Shown piece after piece: positions 7,216-10,974 of a DNA stretch of 10,974 bases (position 1 is its first letter; every line of letters begins with the position of its first letter). Origin of the DNA: Candidatus Luteimonas excrementigallinarum (GTDB taxonomy: Bacteria; Pseudomonadota; Gammaproteobacteria; Xanthomonadales; Xanthomonadaceae); NCBI GenBank assembly GCA_019115725.1, contig DXCY01000053.1, positions 1-10,974 of the forward strand, in the 5' to 3' direction. A program made the position numbers and the translations under genes. The notes under the pieces were generated by a model. It made no database searches and was not told the origin of the DNA. It saw only the letters and a program-made list of their open reading frames with translations.

Positions 7216-8250
7216 TCAAGAATCCAGCACGACCTCCCGCGAAGGCCATCGCAGCGCACCGAGCTTCCCTTCAAACCGCTTCGCGCCCTCCAGCCGCTCC
7301 TTCCAGCGCAGGCCGACGCACCAGTCGATGCACATGGCGTTCTTCCGTGCCCCCAGCCATTGGAACGGTTCCGTTCCCGCGAACAGGTCGGGCCCGCGCG
7401 ACCGCGCGGCAGCTTCTTCGGCGCTGAGCGGCCAGCGCCAGTAGTGCCCGAAGACCACCGCGGGCGCCTCGTCGTATTCCTTCCACCAGGCGACCCGCTC
7501 GTTCATGCGCCACTTGCCGGAGGCGTAGAACGGGGCCGGTGCCGGGCGCTCCAGGCCGCTGGTGGCGGCCCGGAGCGGATGACCCGACTGGCGCAGGGTG
7601 TCGATCGCGGCCAGGCTGCGGAGCAGCGGCACCGTCGCCGCCGGATCCGCCAGCAGCCCGCCCCACTCGGCAAGCTCCTGCGTGCGCTGTTCGTACTTGC
7701 CGCTGCGGTGAAGGGTGTCGTCCACCTGTTCGTTAAAGACGTTGTATGCCTCCGACGCGGGCACAGTCGAATCCCGGAGCCGCTGGACCGTGTCACCCTG
7801 CCAGCAGGCGTGGACGACCCGCAGATCGGGGCGCTCCAGCGCGACCGGAAGCGTGTCGAACCAGCGCAGGAAGTGCCGCCGCTGGCTGTCGGTCACGCGC
7901 GCCGATTCCGCGAACTTGCCGATGGCGATGTCATGGTCCGACTCCGCCGGCCAGAACCAGCCGTTGCCCTCCTTGGGCGCCTCGCACAGCAGGTTGAGCT
8001 CGTGGTTGCCAAGCACGCACTGGGCGCGACCGGCGGCAACCATGTCGGCCACCCGCTCCACCACCGCCGGGCTGTCTGCACCGCGGTCCACCAGGTCGCC
8101 CAGGAACACCAGGCGGCAGCCGCGCGGGTGACGGCCATCGGGCGTGTAGCCGAGGCGCTCAAGCAGCGCGTCGAGCGCGGCGATCTCGCCGTGGATGTCG
8201 GCGACGATGTCGATCGGCCCGTCAAACAGCTCCTGTACGTGCTGGTGCAT
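7216..8250 (-). CDS. Calcineurin-like metallophosphoesterase (PrpE / diadenosine tetraphosphatase-like)
   Basis: A 344-residue soluble enzyme of the PPP-type metallophosphoesterase fold, using two metal ions to hydrolyse phosphoesters. All the core motifs are present: 'VADIHGE' (16-22, Asp18 and His20), 'GDLVDRG' (51-57), 'GNHELN' (81-86), 'VVHACW' (145-150) and 'GHYWRW' (268-273), with a closing 'CIDWCVGLRW' strand (307-316). It is longer than PrpE or ApaH (about 240-280), because of an insertion at about 160-260 rich in Trp and Arg. The substrate could be a dinucleoside polyphosphate or a phosphoprotein; sequence alone does not decide. I chose the ATG at 8250, which follows AGGGA (8254-8258); a TTG at 8277 would add nine residues. 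It lies just past the terminator of the tRNA block, so it needs its own promoter, which I could not identify. Confidence 0.9.
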   Translation of the reverse strand: MHQHVQELFDGPIDIVADIHGEIAALDALLERLGYTPDGRHPRGCRLVFLGDLVDRGADSPAVVERVADMVAAGRAQCVLGNHELNLLCEAPKEGNGWFWPAESDHDIAIGKFAESARVTDSQRRHFLRWFDTLPVALERPDLRVVHACWQGDTVQRLRDSTVPASEAYNVFNEQVDDTLHRSGKYEQRTQELAEWGGLLADPAATVPLLRSLAAIDTLRQSGHPLRAATSGLERPAPAPFYASGKWRMNERVAWWKEYDEAPAVVFGHYWRWPLSAEEAAARSRGPDLFAGTEPFQWLGARKNAMCIDWCVGLRWKERLEGAKRFEGKLGALRWPSREVVLDS

Positions 8251-8331
8251 CAGTCCCTGTAGACCCCCGTTCCTCAACCCGCGCCATCATGCCCCGCCGG
8301 CATCTCAAACTGCGAGACCCGCTGCGCGCGC

Positions 8332-8361
8332 AAAAAAAAGACCGGCCAAAGGCCGGTCTTT
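8332..8361 (-). terminator. Intrinsic terminator of the tRNA block
   Basis: Read on the minus strand, an 11-bp perfect stem AAAGACCGGCC / GGCCGGTCTTT (8337-8347 with 8351-8361, loop of three bases) is followed by a run of eight T (8332-8339, partly shared with the stem). It starts 8 bases past the tRNA-Arg 3' end, so it ends tRNA-Arg transcripts and insulates the phosphoesterase gene. Confidence 0.95.
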
Positions 8362-8368
8362 CATGGAT

Positions 8369-8445
8369 TGGCGCGCCCGGAAGGATTCGAACCTCCGACC
8401 CCCAAGTTCGTAGCCTGGTGCTCTATCCAGCTGAGCTACGGGCGC
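8369..8445 (-). tRNA. tRNA-Arg(ACG)
   Basis: The minus strand folds as a complete 77-base tRNA with encoded CCA (8369-8371). The acceptor stem GCGCCCG pairs with CGGGCGC, the D arm is 'AGCTCAGCTGGATAGAGC', and the T arm has GTTCGAATCC. The anticodon stem CCAGG/CTTGG (one G-U pair) closes the loop CTACGAA, so the anticodon is ACG, normally edited to ICG to read CGU, CGC and CGA. It is the last gene before the terminator, and its 3' end faces the accessory side of the window. Confidence 0.97.
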
Positions 8446-8454
8446 AGAAGCGGA

Positions 8455-8483
8455 ATTATGAAACGTCTTGTTGCTTACGTCAA
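8455..8483 (-). promoter_or_regulatory. Sigma70-type promoter of tRNA-Arg
   Basis: On the minus strand: -35 TTGACG (8478-8483, 5 of 6), 17-base spacer, -10 CATAAT (8455-8460, 5 of 6). The tRNA 5' end at 8445 is only 9 bases past the -10, so transcription should start 2-3 bases before the mature tRNA. Sequence upstream is AT-rich for this genome. Confidence 0.75.
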
Positions 8484-8523
8484 TCCCGTTTCGATGAAAC
8501 TTTACATCTGAAGCATTTGAAAC

Positions 8524-8616
8524 TGGCGGAGAGTGAGGGATTCGAACCCTCGATAGAGCTATAAACCCTATACTCCCTTAGCAGGGGAGCCCCTTCAGCC
8601 ACTCGGGCAACTCTCC
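8524..8616 (-). tRNA. tRNA-Ser(GCT)
   Basis: A 93-base class II tRNA with encoded CCA (8524-8526). The acceptor stem GGAGAGT pairs with ACTCTCC; the anticodon stem CTCCC/GGGAG closes CTGCTAA, giving anticodon GCT (reads AGC and AGU). The long variable arm (TATAGGG...CTCTA) and T arm GGTTCGAATCC fit tRNA-Ser. It lies 78 bases before csrA and 78 bases upstream of tRNA-Arg. Confidence 0.97.
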
Positions 8617-8659
8617 GTAACGATCCCCGCACACTGCAAGCTTTGCGGGCAGGCGCAGG

Positions 8660-8688
8660 ATCTTACCGGGTCAGCCGCTTCGCGGCAA
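8660..8688 (-). promoter_or_regulatory. Possible promoter of tRNA-Ser
   Basis: On the minus strand: -35 TTGCCG (8683-8688, 4 of 6), 17-base spacer, -10 TAAGAT (8660-8665, 4 of 6), then a GC-rich discriminator CCTGCGCC, typical of stable-RNA promoters under stringent control. It starts 6 bases past the csrA stop; start to tRNA would leave a leader of about 36 bases. A GCCGC-GAA-GCGGC hairpin (8674-8686) overlaps the spacer. Confidence 0.5.
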
Positions 8689-8694
8689 ACATTT

Positions 8695-8895
8695 TCAGGA
8701 TTCGGTGCCCGACGGGGCACCACCACCTGCTTCGTCGCGCTGGATGCGCTGGTAGATTTCCTCGCGATGGACGGCAACGTCCTTCGGCGCGGTGATCCCG
8801 ATCCGGACCTGGTTCCCCTTGACGCCGAGAACAGTGACGGTGACGGTGTCACCGATCATCAGTGTTTCTCCCACGCGCCGCGTCAAAATCAACAT
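8695..8895 (-). CDS. csrA: CsrA/RsmA global post-transcriptional regulator
   Basis: A 66-residue RNA-binding protein. It dimerises and binds GGA motifs in mRNA leaders, usually blocking translation, and controls carbon storage, motility, biofilm, exopolysaccharide and virulence. The sequence is near-canonical: 'MLILTRRVGETLMIGDTVTV' (1-20), 'GVKGNQVRIGI' (24-34), and 'VAVHREEIYQRIQ' (40-52), holding Leu4 and Arg44, the RNA-contact residues; the last 14 residues are a variable Gly/Ser tail. The ATG at 8895 has a good Shine-Dalgarno GGAG (8902-8905, 6-base spacer); a few upstream residues in frame are not conserved. It follows alaS on the same strand, as in many gammaproteobacteria. Its leader contains possible autoregulatory sites. 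Confidence 0.98.
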   Translation of the reverse strand: MLILTRRVGETLMIGDTVTVTVLGVKGNQVRIGITAPKDVAVHREEIYQRIQRDEAGGGAPSGTES

Positions 8896-8955
8896 AAAAC
8901 TCTCCAAGGACTGGCGGGAAGATCCACCAGCGACTCACCGGGGCAATCCTGCCCC
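8896..8955 (-). promoter_or_regulatory. csrA leader with GGA-loop hairpin (putative CsrA autoregulation sites)
   Basis: On the minus strand the 60 bases before csrA hold GGGGCA-GGAT-TGCCCC (8940-8955), a perfect 6-bp hairpin with GGAT in the loop. There is a second GGA in 'GTGGATC' and a third in the Shine-Dalgarno GGAGAG (8900-8905). CsrA is known to bind GGA in hairpin loops, with one site often at the ribosome binding site, and E. coli csrA represses itself this way. The role here is inference; I see no clear promoter for csrA in 8956-9041. Confidence 0.45.
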
Positions 8956-9017
8956 TGATGCGGTCTGCAATTCAGTTAACGACAAACGGTAATGATACCG
9001 GTCGCGGTGGCACGGAA

Positions 9018-9046
9018 GCTAGGCAAAAAGTAACGCAGGGCCTAGC
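9018..9046 (-). other. Inverted repeat overlapping the alaS stop codon
   Basis: GCTAGGC (9018-9024) and GCCTAGC (9040-9046) form a perfect 7-bp inverted repeat with a 15-base loop; on the minus strand the loop ends in TTTTT and the first arm includes the TAG stop of alaS. No T-run follows the stem, so it is not a standard terminator. It could be a weak attenuator or mRNA 3'-end stabiliser between alaS and csrA. Confidence 0.4.
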
Positions 9047-10974
9047 CAAGTTGGCTTGAGACCCACTCGTTTACCTGCGAGAGGGCTTCCACCAGGGCTG
9101 GACCGTCGGGTCCGCCGCCCTGGGCAAGATCCGGACGCCCGCCTCCCTTGCCGCCGATCTGTCCGGCCACGTGCTTGAGCAGGTCACCAGCTTTCACCCG
9201 GCCACTCGCACTTCCGCCCACGCCGGCAATCAGTGACGCCTTGCCATCGCTGGCACCGGCCAGGATCACCACCGTGTCCTTGAGCCGGTCTTTCAGCTGG
9301 TCAACCGACTCGCGCAGCGCCTTGGCGTCCAGGCCTTCAAGCCGGGCAGCCAGCACCTTGACGCCGTTGATCTCGACCGCGGAGGCAGCCAGATCGGCGG
9401 TGGCATCGGTCGCCGCCCGCGCCTTGAGCGAAGCCAGCTCGCGTTCCAGCTTCTTCTGCCGGTCCAGCATCGCGCGCAGCTTGTCGCCCACTTCGCCGGC
9501 GGTGCCGCCCAGCAGGCCTGCGGCCTGCTGCAGCTGCTGTTCGCCGGCCGCAACGTGATCCAGGGCCGCCTGTCCGGTCAGCGCTTCCACGCGGCGGACG
9601 CCGGCGGACACGCCGCCTTCCGAAACCAGTTTGAACAGGCCGATCTCGCCCGTGCTGCCCACGTGGGTACCGCCGCACAGCTCGACCGAATCGCCCATCT
9701 GCACCACCCGCACGCGCTCGCCGTACTTCTCGCCGAACAGGGCGATCGCACCCGCGTCCATGGCGTCCTGCATGCCCATTTCGCGGATCACCACGGCATG
9801 GTTGGCACGGATCTCCTGGTTCACCTGGCGCTCGATCTCCGCCAGCTCGCCGGCGGTCACCGGGTTGAAGTGGGAGAAGTCGAAGCGCAGCCGGTCCGGC
9901 GCCACCAGCGATCCCTTCTGCGCCACGTGGGTGCCCAGCAGGCCGCGCAGGGCGCCGTGCAGCAGGTGGGTGGCGCTGTGATTGAGCACGGTGCTCACGC
10001 GGCGCGATGCGTCGATCACGCCGGAGACCTTCTGCCCGACCTGCAGCGCCCCGCTTTCCAGCTTGCCGAAGTGGCCGTGGAACTGGCCCGCGAGCTTGCG
10101 CGTGTCATCCACGTGGAAAGCCATGCCCTGGTCGAGCAGCTGACCGGTGTCGCCCACCTGCCCGCCCGACTCCGCATAGAACGGCGTGCTGGAGAGGATC
10201 ACGACCGCCTGATCGCCGGCCTGGATCGCATCCACCGGCCGTCCGTCATGCAGCAGGGCCAGCACCTGCAGGCCTTCCGCCTGCACCTGGTTATAGCCCA
10301 GGAATTCGGTGGCCTGCAGCTGGGCCACGAGCTCGGCCGGCAGCACCGTGCCGCCGCCGAACCGCCCCGCGGCACGCGCGGTCTCGCGCTGCTTTTCCAT
10401 TGCCGACTCAAAACCGGCCAGATCAACTTCCAGGCCACGCTCGCGGGCGATGTCCTGGGTCAGGTCCAGCGGGAAGCCGTAGGTGTCATAGAGCCTGAAC
10501 GCATCCGCGCCCGGAATCACGCCGCCACAGCGGCCGGCCACCTCGTCGAAGATCCGCATGCCCCCATCGAGGGTCTCGGCGAAGCGCTCCTCCTCGGCCT
10601 GCAGCGCCTTCTCCACCGTCGCCCGCTGGGCGCGCAGTTCCGGATAGGCCTCCCCCATAAGCGCATCGACGGTTTCTGCCAGACGGTGGAAGAACGGCTC
10701 ACGCACGCCCAGCATCCAGCCGTGGCGCAGCGCCCGGCGGATGATCCGGCGCAGCACATAGCCACGCCCCTCGTTGGAAGGCAGCACGCCGTCGACGATG
10801 AGGAACGCGCTGGCGCGGATATGGTCGGCAATTACCCGCAACGACTTGTTGTCCAGGTCGGCGGTGCCGGTCAGCTCGGCGGCACGTGCGATGAGCGCCT
10901 GGAACAGGTCGATCTCGTAGTTGCTGTGCGCACCCTGCAGCACCGCGGCAATGCGCTCCAGCCCCATGCCGGTG
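9042..10974 (-). CDS. alaS: Alanyl-tRNA synthetase (partial, N-terminus outside window)
   Basis: About 643 residues, running off the right edge, out of the usual 870-880. It charges tRNA-Ala in the cytoplasm and edits mischarged Ser and Gly. The visible part opens inside motif 3 of the class II core ('GMGLERIAAVLQG'), then the tRNA-recognition region ('NKSLRVIADHIRASAFLI', 'RGYVLRRIIRRALRHG'), a beta-barrel insert ('FYAESGGQVGDTG'), the editing domain with zinc ligands in HSATHLLH (9957-9980) and CGGTH (9663-9677), a coiled segment ('LLGGTAGEVGDKLRAMLDRQKKLERELASLKARA'), and the C-Ala domain ending 'GGKGGGRPDLAQGGG'. Motifs 1 and 2 are off-window. No frame breaks are seen. The TAG stop lies in an inverted repeat; csrA follows 146 bases later. 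Confidence 0.98.
   Translation of the reverse strand, partial: TGMGLERIAAVLQGAHSNYEIDLFQALIARAAELTGTADLDNKSLRVIADHIRASAFLIVDGVLPSNEGRGYVLRRIIRRALRHGWMLGVREPFFHRLAETVDALMGEAYPELRAQRATVEKALQAEEERFAETLDGGMRIFDEVAGRCGGVIPGADAFRLYDTYGFPLDLTQDIARERGLEVDLAGFESAMEKQRETARAAGRFGGGTVLPAELVAQLQATEFLGYNQVQAEGLQVLALLHDGRPVDAIQAGDQAVVILSSTPFYAESGGQVGDTGQLLDQGMAFHVDDTRKLAGQFHGHFGKLESGALQVGQKVSGVIDASRRVSTVLNHSATHLLHGALRGLLGTHVAQKGSLVAPDRLRFDFSHFNPVTAGELAEIERQVNQEIRANHAVVIREMGMQDAMDAGAIALFGEKYGERVRVVQMGDSVELCGGTHVGSTGEIGLFKLVSEGGVSAGVRRVEALTGQAALDHVAAGEQQLQQAAGLLGGTAGEVGDKLRAMLDRQKKLERELASLKARAATDATADLAASAVEINGVKVLAARLEGLDAKALRESVDQLKDRLKDTVVILAGASDGKASLIAGVGGSASGRVKAGDLLKHVAGQIGGKGGGRPDLAQGGGPDGPALVEALSQVNEWVSSQLG

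Noticed and set aside
8369..8445. tRNA-Arg as an attachment site with a direct repeat in the window
   Set aside because: I found no second copy of the tRNA 3' end; short GGGCGCGCC matches elsewhere (about 4027) are chance.
8289..8564. Plus-strand frame of 91 codons containing 'GRIRTSDPQVRSL'
   Set aside because: It is a translation of the antisense of the two tRNA genes, a well-known false gene pattern.

Overview
The window is GC-rich DNA that looks like the chromosome of a gammaproteobacterium, most likely a Xanthomonadaceae member (Lysobacter, Luteimonas, Xanthomonas or Stenotrophomonas type). The reasons are the order alaS - csrA - tRNA-Ser(GCT) - tRNA-Arg(ACG) read on the minus strand, the typical gammaproteobacterial CsrA sequence, and the GC-driven open frames antisense to nearly every gene. 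The genus is an inference; only the gene order and sequence style are visible.

Right side (about 8330-10974) is a conserved housekeeping block on the minus strand. It holds the C-terminal three quarters of alanyl-tRNA synthetase, a 146-base leader with a GGA-loop hairpin, csrA, then tRNA-Ser and tRNA-Arg, each with a recognisable sigma70-type promoter, closed by a strong intrinsic terminator.

Middle (about 6665-8250) lies just past the tRNA-Arg 3' end. It holds a calcineurin-like phosphoesterase gene and then a broken 5' fragment of hsdM, a type I restriction-modification methylase. The fragment is frameshifted near codon 21 and cut off near residue 122.

Left side (1-6664) looks like an envelope or exopolysaccharide modification region. 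Reading on the minus strand, it holds an OafA-type membrane acyltransferase, a relic of a beta-helix gene, an EcsC-family gene coupled to a full-length exported beta-helix protein, and a GT4 glycosyltransferase that overlaps a lipoprotein gene running off the left edge. A class I methyltransferase is the only plus-strand gene; it diverges from the glycosyltransferase and converges on the beta-helix gene. The relic is about 84% identical over about 157 bases to the 5' part of the full beta-helix gene 1.2 kb away, so the locus carries a decayed duplication.

Together the left-side genes could assemble, decorate (acyl or methyl groups) and trim or bind a surface glycan; no polymerase, flippase or export gene is in view, so that is an inference. 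I found no CRISPR array, insertion sequence, integrase or clear new defence system. The best leads are the two gene relics, the lipoprotein/glycosyltransferase pair, the nearly leaderless tRNA-Arg promoter and the csrA leader hairpin.
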